Source: Phymatolithon calcareum (Eukaryota > Rhodophyta > Florideophyceae > Hapalidiales). Taken from it: 64,000 nt of DNA. Below, piece after piece: positions 11,295 to 22,149 of this stretch. The stretch is taken from contig OZ345370.1 of the NCBI GenBank assembly GCA_977006965.1, positions 1 through 64,000 on the forward strand. Reading direction: 5' to 3'. The first letter of the stretch is position 1. Every line of letters starts with the position of its first letter. Under the pieces are notes generated by a model. It did no database searches. It saw only the letters and a program-made list of their open reading frames with translations, and was not told the DNA's origin. A program made the translations under genes and the position numbers.

Positions 11295-11467
11295 ATGAGT
11301 ACAAAAATTGAGTTTGAGTCCAAGGCACTCACAGGAGCTCTTGTTGCGAGAGAATGACGAATCGAGAAAGTGTTCAGCAGCTAGAGGACTTTAGCTTAGA
11401 GAATATCGCAAGAGCTGCCCCGTTAATCCAAGGTGAGGCTTTGCGTTCTCTCAAAATAAAATCATGA
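11295..11467 (+). pseudogene. Degenerate two-ORF family, copy 1 (5' part)
   Basis: A 20-codon ORF (11295-11357, MSTKIEFESKALTGALVARE) ends in TGA that overlaps the ATG of a second ORF (11354-11467, 37 codons), as ATGA. The second ORF contains QLEDFSLENIARAAPLIQ. The same arrangement, including the overlap, is present on the minus strand at 47242-47424, downstream of the other LINE copy, where a TATA box precedes it. The family continues further in that copy. Here the sequence diverges after about 11467 and the promoter region has been replaced by the piggyBac-like element. Not recognised; it could be the start of a retroelement ORF or a host-derived repeat. Confidence 0.45.
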
Positions 11468-11469
11468 TT

Positions 11470-12625
11470 TATCCCAGTAGAGCTTTTTCAAGGCTGTCAT
11501 TTACAGCAATCTTGAGCTGTAATTTTTCATGATATGACTTCAATAATAATTATTGAAGAGTAAATTACTTACATACTCACTGAGTTTGCCGTATTTACTA
11601 ATATACTCAATTATGATCAACAGTTTTGCAGACAGTCCCCGAGCTCTGGTCCATCGTACTGGTCCGTTGGTAACCGTTTCCTCACACGTGTAGTACCATA
11701 TTACAGTAACTGTAATTTCTGTTCAAGTCACGGAGTGAAAACCGCAGCGGAGACCATTTAAATGACTGTTTACAGTGCCCAAAAACGTTTTCGAAGTTTA
11801 CGTTGACGGCGGGGAGCAGATTCACCTTTATCACCACGCTCACCCCCGCATTCAACATCGTCAACTACTTCGAAAAAAAGCTTTACCGCACGAAATGAAT
11901 CGACAATTTGTCAGCAACGCTACATATATGTCCCTTTTTGAGACAAAAGGAGCTATAAAATCCGCTCCTGCGTTGCACACACTACTCACTTGCTGTTCTG
12001 CAGAGCACAAAACACGCAAAGACCTTTTTGTGGCAGAAGCTACATGTGCAGTGATGGTCAGAGGCCCAGAGGCCCAATTAATCTACCACTTTTCAATAAA
12101 TTTCTAGATTTTACAGCCCACATAGCATAAAAAGCTGCCCCTGGCCGCTGTAACGGACATATCATAAGTGCACCTGTGCAAATAGGGCCAACTTGGTGAG
12201 TAATTTCCACATAATTGTATAACTTCGACTTTTGAACATCAAGGTGGCAATGGCGATCAGTCGCACCTCAACTGATTTTTCCTTTTCCCCGGTCATCACA
12301 TGAGCGAGATAGCCAAAGTGTTAGTTGCCTCATTCCTCTACGCATGCGCTGGTAACTTTTAAGTAAAAATCTACACTTCTTCTTTGCTCCACGCCAGGGG
12401 CCCTAGGTACTACCATAAAATCATATCCATACACTAGAGATACATTAAAAATTATTGTCGAGATTTGCTGATACGTGCTGTTCTCGAAATTGTTCTCCTT
12501 TTCTCGATTATGTTACCGGGCACAAAGTTGGTCCCAGGAGATAACGATCATGATGATTCCATGCAGAAGAATACATTAGCGTTAATTGCAATGATACGCA
12601 GGCCAGAATGTGCAGGGCTAATCGC
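11470..12625. other. Intergenic DNA, no gene recognised
   Basis: Frames are short (the longest, 11775-12107, is 110 codons) and show no family motif, signal peptide or promoter. Nothing RNA-like was found. It separates the transposon-rich subtelomere from the first copy of the segmental duplication. Confidence 0.4.
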
Positions 12626-13030
12626 GGCTGACGAGCCTGGCGTGTTTCGGACACTCTTCGCTGCTCGCGTCAGCTTGCTTGGTCTCTGTGGTCGATGATC
12701 TTCATCACAGATGATCATCGTGTCCATGACGGAGCTCAATCTGCCCGCTATAACTCATTAGCGCTCTGATTGCACGATGATGATCCGTGGCGTGTGAGGG
12801 AGCGAAGAAATCAGCCATTAAAATAGGATTTTTTTTGATACCATGACAATTACCTACTGGAAAATCAGGGGAGAAATAGTAACTTTTTGTTTTCTCAACC
12901 CCAGCAATAACCAAAAATACATACATGTGGATCTCGAGCCCAGAACGTAGCTGAAATCTGAGGGGCTGCTAACGCCTCTTGCATATAGTATGATAGGTGC
13001 ACCCGAGAGGCTCCTCGCCAACCCCTTTTG

Positions 13031-13081
13031 CCTTGTCACTCCGCCCGCTCGCCCGCCCGCTCGCCCGCCCTCCCGCTCCCC
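13031..13081. repeat. GCCC/GCTC-rich simple repeat
   Basis: A short run built of CGCCCGCTCGCC-type units, far richer in G+C than its surroundings and without equivalent at this length in copy B, where only GTCACCCCGCCCGCTGCTCC remains (near 21304). Confidence 0.6.
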
Positions 13082-13965
13082 TGTTTGAACTGTAACTAGC
13101 TCATACACCGCATGTCTGGCATACAGTTTGAGACAAAGCTCTCTTTCTTCAAGTTTTCATCAGTTGTCATTCGTATCTCCTTTGTCGCAAGCACCGCGAT
13201 CGAATCGAAGCACTATCTCATCAGTCGAGTTTGTGTTCTCAGTGTGGAGGAAAAAATTAATTGTTTACTTTCCAGAAAGGTCTCCCTTCCATCATCCGTG
13301 ATACATTACTACACGCATCTCCCGGTCTACCCTCTCGTTCCGCCGTTAGTTCCGTATGCGAATGTGCTCACGCAGGAAAGTTTAATCTCTAGTAAGGCGA
13401 GATTGAACTTGCCTGCCAAGCATATTTCGTTGACTATGCCAATCATCACGCAATAGTTGGGGAAGAACGTCATTCACATAGAATCAATAAAGTGACACGT
13501 AGATACTGCGCCTGAGAATCGTCGTGTCATGATCACAAGACATGAGATCTTGTATCTACAGATGATGGGATTCAAGCGCTGCGCAACGATCTGGATTCCA
13601 ATAAAGCACTAGTGAAAGCTGTGTGATCGACAATCCAAGGACTGGCACAACCTGGCGCATAAAAAATTTGTGTCAAAAGGTGGGCGCTTTGAACGGAACA
13701 GAATGGAAGAAATCTCCTGAAACATTTCTAGCACCTATTTACAATCTCGTAATTGATTGAACATTGCGATTATGACCCGTTTTTTAGGTGTGCTATTTTG
13801 CCCCGAAGAGCTCCAGTAGGGATCTGAAATGGCCCGAAATGTCATCATCCACATTATTCCCCAACATCACGTTGGGGATTAATGTGGTTACTTTTTACGC
13901 GGCCGGCCGGAACGAAAAGGGAAAGTATATTACCTCAAAACAGGCTGATAAGCCGGTTACCACTG

Positions 13966-14067
13966 TCAACTTTCGGGACCGGCCATGATTCGAAATCACT
14001 CGGTAGTTCCGCAGGCGTGATTTTGGTCCCTCTTGATTACTGATCATGGCCGGTCCCTTAAGTTTCA
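13966..14067. repeat. Inverted repeat around GGGACCGGCCATGAT
   Basis: AACTTTCGGGACCGGCCATGAT near 13968 is matched in inversion by ATCATGGCCGGTCCCTTAAGTTT near 14044, with two mismatches. The loop is about 50 bases. In copy B only the left arm remnant AACTTTCGGGAC is present (near 21289), so the hairpin is private to copy A or was lost from B. Confidence 0.55.
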
Positions 14068-15036
14068 GGCGATAACCTATACTTGTTAGATTTTTGCTCG
14101 CAAGGAAAATTTAGAAATGATGCACATGGTGGTAGTATCTGCCTCGATTCTGCGTATTCGGAGGGAGCAAAATCAGTACAGTAGTTTAAGACGAACACCT
14201 TCATGGGCTCAGTAAAGGCCGCTTTTATCTTTTCTTTTCTGATAAACTATTTTCACCCCATCCTCAAGCCTACCTGCTCACATTCACTAGTTCCTACTCT
14301 GACCCATATGTGCGCAATGATGGCTGCGACGCTGACTGGGCAGTGCGATCAGCGGAGAAGCGGAAACTGAAAAAATATGGCACACCCTCTGGCGAGCATC
14401 ACATTGCCTTCCACGCTCGCCTACTTTAAGTTACAGCGAGTAGGTCCAGTTGCCGGTGATTAACGGCAAGGGCAGTCGCCTTCATGGTATATGACACCAA
14501 TGACACCAAGTTAGCCATTAGCTGATGCAGCTCACGCTCAGAGAAATTCTCTTTCGTGTGGCAAAGAACTCTGACAACAGAGTGAGTGCCTGTTTGGAAC
14601 TGGTTCTGAGCGCTCCGTGAATGTCTTTGCCGGTAGAGCAAAGTGCCATATCTTCATATGCAGATCGTACCTGGTATGTCACGGATTTCACATTCTCAGC
14701 ACTGGGAAGCACTGGTGTATGTATGTTTTACGATGATTGTGAAACATACACAAAGCAGGAGTCCAGGACGACCATGAGCTTGTTCCGAACTAAGGGTATC
14801 TCGCGAGACTGTCGGGTTTGGTACATCTTGATAGGAGGGAGCCACTGTAGATACAGTACTCATCATCCCCTATTTACCGGCTTGAAAATCATAGATATTC
14901 TAAACCAAATATTCACTGTAAAGCCGTCGATAAAGCACCACGGAAGTTTAATCTAGCAAGTGCAACACACTCCAGCGCCGAACAGCCAAGCAAATACTGA
15001 AGACGAATGAAAGTAGTTACCAAAACATTTGCTGAC

Positions 15037-15423
15037 AGAGGGACCTTCTTGAGAATTCGATTTTTGCGTCCGTACTACCAGTCTGGAAAAGTCCTCAAAT
15101 CCAGTCCGAAATATTTTCACTGGTAATGAGGACGCGGCATAGGTTTGGCGTGGCTGACGTGCTCATCTATAGGACATTTTTTCTCATAACGATTTTAGTT
15201 TTCGGAAGTGGAATTGCTTTTCAACCAAACTTTTCGTGATATTTCAAGTTTTTGTTCAAAAGTGTGCGAAAACATCTGAAGCGAAAGTTTGCAAATCAAC
15301 ACTCAGCCACTGAAAACCTATGCCGCGTCCTCGTAACCAGTCCACGAAATAATGACTGGTAATAAGGACTTTTTTGACTGGGTCTATGCCGCGCTTTTGA
15401 TGAATTCTCAAGAAGGCCCCTCT
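15037..15423. mobile_element. 387-bp MITE with 22-bp terminal inverted repeats
   Basis: The left end starts AGAGGGACCTTCTTGAGAAT and the right end is its inverse, ending ATTCTCAAGAAGGCCCCTCT (one mismatch in 22 bases). The 3-base direct repeat GAC flanks both sides (15034-15036 and 15424-15426). The element is missing from the same place in duplication copy B, which provides an empty site. It has no coding capacity; internally it carries further inverted motifs around GACGCGGCATAGG and CCTATGCCGCGTC. A 3-base target duplication is typical of PIF/Harbinger-type elements, so mobilisation by such a transposase (compare the relic at 58734) is possible but unproven. Confidence 0.75.
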
Positions 15424-15653
15424 GACATCAACACAACCGTAAACGTCGAAAATGTTTCGAATGCCAAGAATATTTGACTTGATTTTTTCCGGTGCAGAAT
15501 TCCCTATGGAGGATGTTCCACATCAAGGTGGTCTACAAAAACCCACCTCTGGTCCCTGGGCGGGCCTTGCGAGTAGTAGAGGGGGATAATAGGGAATATG
15601 GAAAAAGGGAATCTTTCAAAAAAATGCTGAGACCTACCGGAAGTTGCATTGTA

Positions 15654-15758
15654 ATTGGCTGAAGTCTGGATCTTCATCATCACTCATGTATTGACTTGAA
15701 TATCACAGCTTTTCTCACCCAAATGCTCACTCTGCTTGCACATTTACCACTATATAAA
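15654..15758 (+). promoter_or_regulatory. CCAAT and TATA promoter, gene copy A
   Basis: An inverted CCAAT box (ATTGG, 15654-15658) lies 93 bases upstream of a strong TATA box (TATATAAA, 15751-15758), itself about 100 bases before the ATG at 15861. Both boxes are conserved in copy B at 23381 and 23478. The TATA box shows that the longer frame opening at 15696 cannot be the full transcript-encoded protein. Confidence 0.7.
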
Positions 15759-15860
15759 GCCACCGACATACAACCGCACATGTTTTTCCTGCAAACGCAA
15801 CACACTCCAACTCCCAAAAGCCAAACGACTACTGAGACCTACATCCCCACGCGCACCAAA

Positions 15861-16511
15861 ATGAGTTACGAAATGCTCAGAATCGTAGAAACGCCCGAGG
15901 TCGGCATCAAGACGTTTAAAATTGAAAGTGCAGAGCTCGCCACATTTGCTATGGAGGAATGCGAAACCGGATATGCAAGGACCGCAGGAGCTGGACTCAC
16001 AGTGCAAAAGGGTACTAGCGGTACTCTGAACTACAGTATAACTATGAATGCCGTCGATTCCAGGACTCTTGACAAGAAGGACATCGCATTTCAGGCCCAG
16101 CTGACACAGTCGGAGAAGGTGGAGTTCTCCAAAAAGAAGGCGAGCTTCAGCGGTGGGCTCGACATTCCGTTCTTGCATTGGATCGGTTGTAGTCTGGACG
16201 CAAGCGTAACTAAAGAAGATATGAAGGCCTCGGCTGAGAAGCAGGTGAACTACAGCCAAAAAGCAAGCGCTGCAAAGGAGATCTTGAAGGAGTTCACGCA
16301 GACTCGGACCAGGATAAGCGGATCGCTCAAGGCGCACGGCGTTAGCTTTATTCCAACCACCGTGTATGCGTATATCAAGTTGGCACAGGTGACGTTTAGT
16401 GATGGAAGCAAGATGAATGTGGTGTCCGCCTCCGCAGCTGATGCGAAGGCTGCAACTTCTAATGGTGAAGTTGTCCCCTCCAGCGATAGCCAGCTGAACA
16501 TCATGATGTAA
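15861..16511 (+). CDS. Conserved 216-aa protein of unknown function, copy A
   Basis: I do not recognise the family. The chosen start is ATG 15861 (context ACCAAAATGA), about 100 bases after a TATA box, giving 216 residues. The frame is open up to 15696, but that extension spans the TATA box and differs between the two copies only by amino-acid-changing substitutions, whereas from MSYEMLRIVE onward the two proteins are identical and the base changes I see are silent. The protein looks soluble: no signal peptide or membrane helix, a Thr/Ser-rich beta-type first half with GAGLTVQKGTSGTLNYS, a short amphipathic helix (KASAEKQVNYSQKASAAKEI), and a C-terminal block SFIPTTVYAYIKLAQVTFSD followed by SASAADAKAATSNGEV. 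That last block is conserved in the fragment at 62789-62971. The function is unknown; expression seems likely from the promoter and the selection pattern. Confidence 0.75.
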   Translation: MSYEMLRIVETPEVGIKTFKIESAELATFAMEECETGYARTAGAGLTVQKGTSGTLNYSITMNAVDSRTLDKKDIAFQAQLTQSEKVEFSKKKASFSGGLDIPFLHWIGCSLDASVTKEDMKASAEKQVNYSQKASAAKEILKEFTQTRTRISGSLKAHGVSFIPTTVYAYIKLAQVTFSDGSKMNVVSASAADAKAATSNGEVVPSSDSQLNIMM

Positions 16512-17245
16512 GACGACAGGACCATGCGCAGGACCGTGCAGGAATTCTGTTCCAGATGTTTGCGTACTCAAGCGTCTGTTCGTTTGGTCCGATTAGTTAA
16601 GTACATGACCTGAAGTAAATGAAGAGCTTCTGTTTGGGTAATAAGCTTATTTGCACGTGTATACATCAGGAACTAGAACGATTGACGGCGATGTGCAGTT
16701 TTAAGATTCGTGTGCCAGACGTCGTCGAACAATGTACTAGGAGTCAGGGCTGTAAAGAATATGATTGCCCGGTACTGCACTTCATATCGCAATACGCAGT
16801 AGAATCATTTCAGCAATCCCGTTTGCGGGACAGATTGCAATCATGAAGACGCTGGCAATATCGACTGCAATCCAAGACTGTACTACCAAAATATGAGATC
16901 ACAGATCCGTACACAGGGATGCAGATTCTAATATTTTCATTTCTGAACTCTCATCGTGGCAGTACCGACGGGTACTGATACTGTAACAGTACGATCAACG
17001 ATCCTTGCAAGAGAATTGCCGCCTTCCGTTGTTACATCGCATGAATGAAGTTACTATACGTGTAAGGCGATAAACGCACCGTACAGAAAGAATCTGAACG
17101 TGTTCGTCGCCGTCAAGCACAATGCAATCATCGATACAACGTACAGGCAATGCGATCTATATTGCAATACCTGAGGTGACCTCAATCAAGGATAACGATT
17201 GCAGAGTGCAATATATTGCCAGACCAAGCATATCGTTTACAGCCC
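16512..17245. other. 3' flank of gene copy A with TTGCAATA motifs
   Basis: The first 170 bases after the stop are also found after copy B (24239-24400) and, inverted, at 61741-61907, so the 3' flank is part of the repeated unit. Beyond that, about ten TTGCAAT / TGCAATA motifs occur between 16780 and 17230. Frames are short and unsupported. Confidence 0.5.
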
Positions 17246-17382
17246 TGCTAGGGGTCTTAAATATTTCAGCGGTGGTTCAGTCGATCCTGATTGGAGGACC
17301 ACTGCCCTCTTGTCATTCTGAACGTATTCATCATCTTCAGCCGTATCTTCAGGCCTACGCAGGTGAATGATCCAGAAGCTTA
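17246..17382 (+). repeat. Dispersed repeat paired with 61532-61675
   Basis: A block beginning CTAGGGGTCTTAA and containing GTCATTCTGAACGTATTCATC is repeated in opposite orientation at 61532-61675 with about 80-85% identity by eye. In both places it lies downstream of the 3' flank of the 216-aa gene family, so it is probably part of the ancestral duplicated unit. Confidence 0.6.
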
Positions 17383-17920
17383 CCGTCGCGGATTACTTTT
17401 TCGCCGATTGTCGTACCGAGGTGTTTTGTAGTTTCTCTATCTTTGATTTCCGTGCAAACCAGTAGAAATTATCTTTTCTAGAAATATATTTTTCTTCTTC
17501 TCTTGCCTTCTGCCTTGGAAATATTGCTGAACACTTTCTTTATTTCTTTCTTTTGCTGCGGGATTTCTCGAAGCTGATGGGACAACTCCACATCCTTACG
17601 GCTCTAGTAGATGTTAACAGATACGAGTGGTACTTGACGTCACAGCAGCTGTCCAAGCTGCACAAGGTGCAGACCATTATCCAGCTTAACATCCACATCG
17701 CTGCGCAGCCGATCTGAACACTTTTGGGTCCACCTTGTCATTCCATAGTCCTGAGCCCATTTATATTTACATCCATCGTGTTTTGGAGGGGCCCTCTTGA
17801 TTGCTTCCCATTATTATAACGACATCCGTTTACCGTTCGAGCCTAGAAAAGGCACGGCCGTTACTTTTTCTGCCACGTTATTCATTTGGATATTGAACAG
17901 TGTAGTGGTTATGGGGGACC
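17383..17920. other. Intergenic DNA, nothing recognised
   Basis: No long frame, RNA gene or repeat was identified in this stretch between two dispersed repeats; a T/C-rich tract lies at 17430-17570. Confidence 0.4.
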
Positions 17921-18098
17921 TCCGCGTTTGCTCCGGGTGGGATCAAATCATATTTCCAGCGACAGGCAGAGAAGAAGGAGTGCTTTCCTAATTACCTAGC
18001 AGCAATAACGCCCTGCTGCAATCTAAGTAGATGATAATTCAGCAATAAAGCACTGCCTTGCGAGCCCCATCGGGAAGAAAGCAGTGTACATGCATACA
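17921..18098 (+). repeat. Dispersed repeat family R1, copy 1
   Basis: One of four copies of a ~180-250 bp repeat. Shared landmarks are GTTTGCTCCGG, AGTGCTTTCCTAATTACCTA, AACGCCCTGC, TAAAGCACTGCCTTGCGAGC and CCATCGGGGAGAA. The other copies are at 22150-22392 (minus), 43096-43263 (plus) and 46740-46975 (plus). In the opposite orientation the better copies carry GATTCGATTCC, one base from a pol III B-box core, which hints at a SINE; no A box was found. Confidence 0.7.
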
Positions 18099-18164
18099 TA
18101 CACGGTCGTAGGCTGACTTCACATCAAGTACTGCATTGGTGTTTCTTCCTCTTCTTACAGCAAC
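18099..18164 (-). pseudogene. LINE RT fragment (motif A only)
   Basis: Minus-strand 22-residue fragment VAVRRGRNTNAVLDVKSAYD(RV) matches, with three differences, the RT motif A block of the LINE at 63796-63861 (VAVRQGRNTKAVLDLKSAYD). The catalytic Asp is kept, but neighbouring RT motifs are absent, and it abuts a dispersed repeat copy. A short relic. Confidence 0.7.
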
Positions 18165-18309
18165 CGTGCACAGCAGAAGAGCCCATTTCGTGCCTTTAAG
18201 CGGTTGGAAACCCATAAATGGGATATTCAAAATTTGTAATGTGCCGAATTCCTGTAGGATGAGCTTGTCGAGACCTCGAAAAGTTTGATTCCCAGGGCGA
18301 CACTGGAGC

Positions 18310-18600
18310 AGACTAATGAAGCTATGTCAAAAAGAGCCTTGGGTGTTTAGCCGACAGCACCTGCTCTCGAACTTACGGCGAAGACTTGGAAAGGCTCAGG
18401 AAGAGGCAAAAGACGCTGGGGCAGAGCTGGAACTCGAAGCGTTCTACCGCATGCGAAAATCGAACGCGCCAACTGACCTCCAAGATAGATGTGCCCTCCG
18501 GCAAGTCTGGGAACAGCAAGAAGAACGCCAAATTACCTTTTCCAAGAATGCTCTACCCCACCATGCAGTGAGGATGTAAGAAAGCAGGCACAGAATCCTC
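18310..18600 (+). pseudogene. Degenerate two-ORF family, copy 3 (3' part)
   Basis: The frame 18316-18579 encodes 87 residues, RRLGKAQEEAKDAGAELELE followed by APTDLQDRCALRQVWEQQEE, an acidic helical segment likely to form a coiled coil. A decayed homologue lies on the minus strand at about 47000-47210 (VVQEIEDAETDLEFEALD, then a segment with GQQEERR), where it follows the LEDFSLENIARAAPL segment of the same family. Sequence similarity continues past the stop (GCAGTGAGGATG...). The 5' part of the family is missing here. Function unknown. Confidence 0.45.
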
Positions 18601-20324
18601 TGCACTAGATAGTTTGTAGGTCACTTTCCAAAAAATTCGCCGAAGTTGATAGAAAAAATGGGCAGTCAAGGAGCATGGGCAATTTGAACACTGAGCAGTT
18701 TCTTGAAGAAGCCTACATGGACGCCTACAGCGGAGAACAACGTGGCCCGAGCCATTGACGAAATAGTAAGATATTCTGATTAAGGCAACTGAAGTTTCGA
18801 GTCTAGTAGAACGCTAAGAAAGGTGCAGACTTTCCTCAAGTTGAGACACATGGTATATTCTCAATAAATCCACTCAATTTCAAATCCCCTGTAAGAAATT
18901 ATGACGCCGCTGTGTCTAATGGGCTTTGTTGCAATGCTGAACAGATATTCCGTCCATTTGGAGCATCTCCCCAATCTGAACGATGAGAGGGCAGACGTCA
19001 GAACAATATGAATAATAGTTATTGCAGATCTTTGTGCAACCCCGAACGTGAGAGCTTGATATAAGGATTGTAATCAACATGATCAATAAAATCTTCAATG
19101 CAAAACAGTCGAACCCGTAGAACTGCAACCCCTTAAGCTGCAAAGCCCGCATTCGTGGAACCCAATCGCCTTGACCGAGTTGGCGTATAGCTAGAAGTAA
19201 TTAAATTCAAATATATTTAAATTTATCTTGCAATGTGCAATTTTGCAGCAGAATGACAGGTCTCCTTTAATTTTGACTGAAATTTCGATAGTATGTATTG
19301 CAAAAGACGTTGGTTCTCGTCACAAAGCCTGCAACAAGTTGCCACCTTCGCCATTCGATGTCTGCTATGCTGTTGCGCCGTCGAGCTTGGCAGGGGAGAT
19401 CATGGGCGATGGACGATAAAGGAGGTTGTTCGTCGCGTGATTTATCTCATTATGATAAAGCTTTTTGGTCTGCAAAACCTCTATTAGTGCAAGCAGTTCT
19501 ACATGTTTGACTAGACTGTATCTTCTTCAATCTACTTATGGAGGCTTCTTTCAAGTGCAAGACAGCGGGAGTATGATACTATATCTTAATTAATCATTTA
19601 TTGAGGTACCCCGGTATCCCCTTCATCTGAATAACCGGGCAGTACGTGGCACTCCTGGAAGTCCTTTCGTACTTTTTGAAATCCTTCTCGGTGCTACGTA
19701 GTGAAAATTGTGAGAGACATGACGTCACATTGGAATGCTGTTGATATGCGGTCCTGTATTGGAATGAGCATCACGTAAATTCCAGGAGCTGATATGAATA
19801 TTGATATTCCAGAAAGAACGTGATAATAATATTATCACGTTCGATTGATATATTTTATCAATCGTATGATAGAATATCAATCGGAAATCGTCCGGAGCTG
19901 ATAATCCGAACTCAGGTGATATTTCCATGAAATATTCTGGAAAATCATATGATATCATAACTGACTTGTGTTGTCTATTGGAGAAGCAGCTGCTCTTATG
20001 ATCAAGACGGATTTGCCTGCCACCAGAAATATTTTGAAATGTTTGCCTTTGTTTAAAAAAAGGCTAACGTTTTGAAATATTTTCGGTTGTTCGTTAAATT
20101 CACTCATTTTTGTTATGATTAGACATCACGTGATATATTGAAAAAAGCTTGATATGTAATGTCACAAGAAAAATTTCATGGTATAGTTGATATAATAATA
20201 TCGATGCTCATGCCCAGTAATGTATGCTATATCTAAGCTTCGCGCATGATGGAAATTGCATCTTGTCCATTATGCATTGCAATCAATAGCCTCATTGCCA
20301 TCCCCAATATTGATTCCTTATTGA
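18601..20324. other. Intergenic DNA with clustered palindromes
   Basis: No coding frame above 80 codons and no recognised product. A cluster of palindromes lies at 19790-19960 (see separate entry). The remainder is moderately AT-rich and featureless to my reading. Confidence 0.4.
19790..19960. repeat. Cluster of GAT/ATC palindromes
   Basis: Consecutive inverted repeats: GAACGTGATAAT...ATTATCACGTTC (12-base arms, 3-base centre, 19817-19843), CGATTGATA...TATCAATCG (9-base arms, 5-base loop, about 19842-19864), and several further GATAT/ATATC and TTCC...GGAA pairs up to 19960. Each could extrude as a cruciform or fold as RNA. Confidence 0.55.
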
Positions 20325-20751
20325 CAAGCTTGGCGTGTTGCGGACACTCTTCGCTGCTCGCGTCAGCTTGCTTGGTATCTGTGGTCGATGATGATCATCA
20401 CACATGATCATCGTGTCCATGATGGAGCTCAATCTGCCCGCTTTAACATAGGGAAAATGTATAATACGAACTCATTAGCGCTCTGATTGGACGATAATGA
20501 TCCGTGGTGTGTGAGGGAGCTAAGAAATCAGCCATTCAAATATGATACTGTATGATACCATGACAATTACCTCCTGGAAAGGCAGGGGGAGGGGAAGTTG
20601 TAACTTTTTATTTTAGAAACCCTCAACGCTGGCGTTCACCAACATCAGAGCAGAATCTCGTGTGCAGCTTCTCAGAGCACTGCCATCCCTATTCTTTGAT
20701 TGTCCGTCAACTTCTGGCCGGGAGATCCATATTTACGTATCAAAGACGTAT

Positions 20752-20863
20752 TATATCAAGGTAACCCCTCTGATTTCCGTCGCCTTCTCGGCTCGAGCCG
20801 AGAACGAGCCGAGAAGGTGACGGCCGAGAAGGTGACGGAAATTAGAGGGGTTATCTTGATATA
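20752..20863. repeat. Long near-perfect hairpin in copy B
   Basis: ATATCAAGGTAACCCCTCTG...CCTTCTCGGC pairs with GCCGAGAAGG...AGAGGGGTTATCTTGATAT; the stem is about 40 bp with a few mismatches, and the centre contains CTCGGCTCGAGCCGAG and a partial tandem copy of CCGAGAAGGTGACGG. It has no counterpart in copy A. Probably a foldback or miniature element. Confidence 0.65.
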
Positions 20864-21067
20864 TATGTTTTGGTGGACTGAAATTACGCCTCTTGCATAC
20901 AGTAAGATACGTGCACCCGGATGTATTAGAGGCTCCTCGCGAACCCCTTTTCCCTTATCACCCGGGTTTGAAGGCGTGCTGGGCCGATTATGCCCCGAAA
21001 AGCACCAGTAGGGATCTAAAATGACCCGAAATGTCATCATGTTGGGGAATAATTTGATCACACATTT

Positions 21068-21240
21068 CCCATGTCTCCCGCCGGAGAAAAAACCTTCAAA
21101 TTATTCCCCAAAATACCATTCCGGCCAGGCGACATATCCCATGTCTCCCCGCTAAGGAAAAAAGTGGCCAAATTATTCCCCAAAATTTCATCCCAGCGGG
21201 GTGACATATCCCATGTCATCCCGTCGTCCGAAACGAAACG
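21068..21240 (+). repeat. Tandem repeat, ~70-bp unit, in copy B
   Basis: The unit opening CCCATGTCTCCC starts at 21068 and 21138 and again, altered, near 21209; each unit also holds AAATTATTCCCCAAAAT. Copy A has only one related segment (near 13855), so the repeat expanded in copy B or shrank in A. Confidence 0.6.
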
Positions 21241-22149
21241 GGGAAGTATAGTATCTCAAAACAGGGCTGATAAGCCGGTTATCTCATGAAACTTTCGGGA
21301 CTCGTCACCCCGCCCGCTGCTCCTCTTTATGAGGCCAATTTCGGATGGGCTCCTTGCTAGTTGAATTACTACTGGCTCCTACACCGCATGTCTGGCATAT
21401 GAGACGAAGCTCTCAGTCTTCAACAGATGTCATTCGTATCTCCTTTGTCGCAAGCACCGTTATCGAATCCAAGCACTATCTCATCAGTCGAGTTCGTGGA
21501 GGAAAAAAATTAATTGTTGACTTTCCACCAAGGTCTCCCTTCCATCATCGGTGATACATTACTACTTGTATCTCCCGATCTACTCGCTCTCTTTCAGTCC
21601 TTAGTTCCATATGCGAATGTGCCCCCGAACGAACGTTTAATCGCTAGTAGGGCGAGATTGAACTTGCCTACCAAGCAGACTTCGTTGACTATGCCAATCA
21701 TCACGCAAGGGGAGATAGTCATTTACATAGTATCAATAAAGTGACACGTATCTCCTGACAAATCCTGGTGTAATGGCAAACTGTTCCCGAGAATCGTCGT
21801 GTCATGATCACAAGACATGAGATCTTGTATCTACAGATGATGGGATTTAAGCGCTGTGCAATGATTTGGATTTCAATAAAGCACGTGTGAAAGCTTCGTG
21901 ATCGACAATCCAAGGATTGGCACAACCCGAGGAATAAAAATTTATGTCAAAACATGGGCGCTATGAGCGAAACAGAATGGAAGAAATCTCCTGACACAAT
22001 TCTAGCACTTACTTAAAACCTCGTGATTGACTGAACATTGTGATTGATTGGCGTTAGGTTCTTCCTGGCAAGAAAAATTTAGAAATGATGCACGTGGTAA
22101 TAATACATAAAAGAATTAGAAATATTATTTCTTTATCTTTTATGATATA

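Larger units (their letters stand above)
12630..16920 (+). repeat. Segmental duplication, copy A (4.3 kb)
   Basis: Alignment by eye with 20325-24650 gives the same order of blocks: GGCGTGTT.CGGACACTCTTC at the start (12644 / 20334), the GTCGTGTCATGATCACAAGA block (13521 / 21796), the AAAATCAYAGATATTC block (14886 / 22931), the promoter and 216-aa gene, and a shared 3' flank ending near 16920 / 24650. Intergenic parts are clearly diverged and carry private insertions: copy A has a 387-bp MITE at 15037, copy B a dispersed repeat at 22150 and a 70-bp tandem repeat at 21068. The gene body is nearly identical. Confidence 0.85.

Noticed and set aside
15696-15860. Upstream 55-codon extension of the 216-aa protein
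   Set aside because: It spans the TATA box and differs between copies only by residue-changing substitutions.
15750-16571. Minus-strand frame of 273 codons opposite the 216-aa gene (and its twin at 23477-24298)
   Set aside because: Base differences between the copies are silent on the plus strand but change residues on the minus strand, and the TATA box points to the plus strand.
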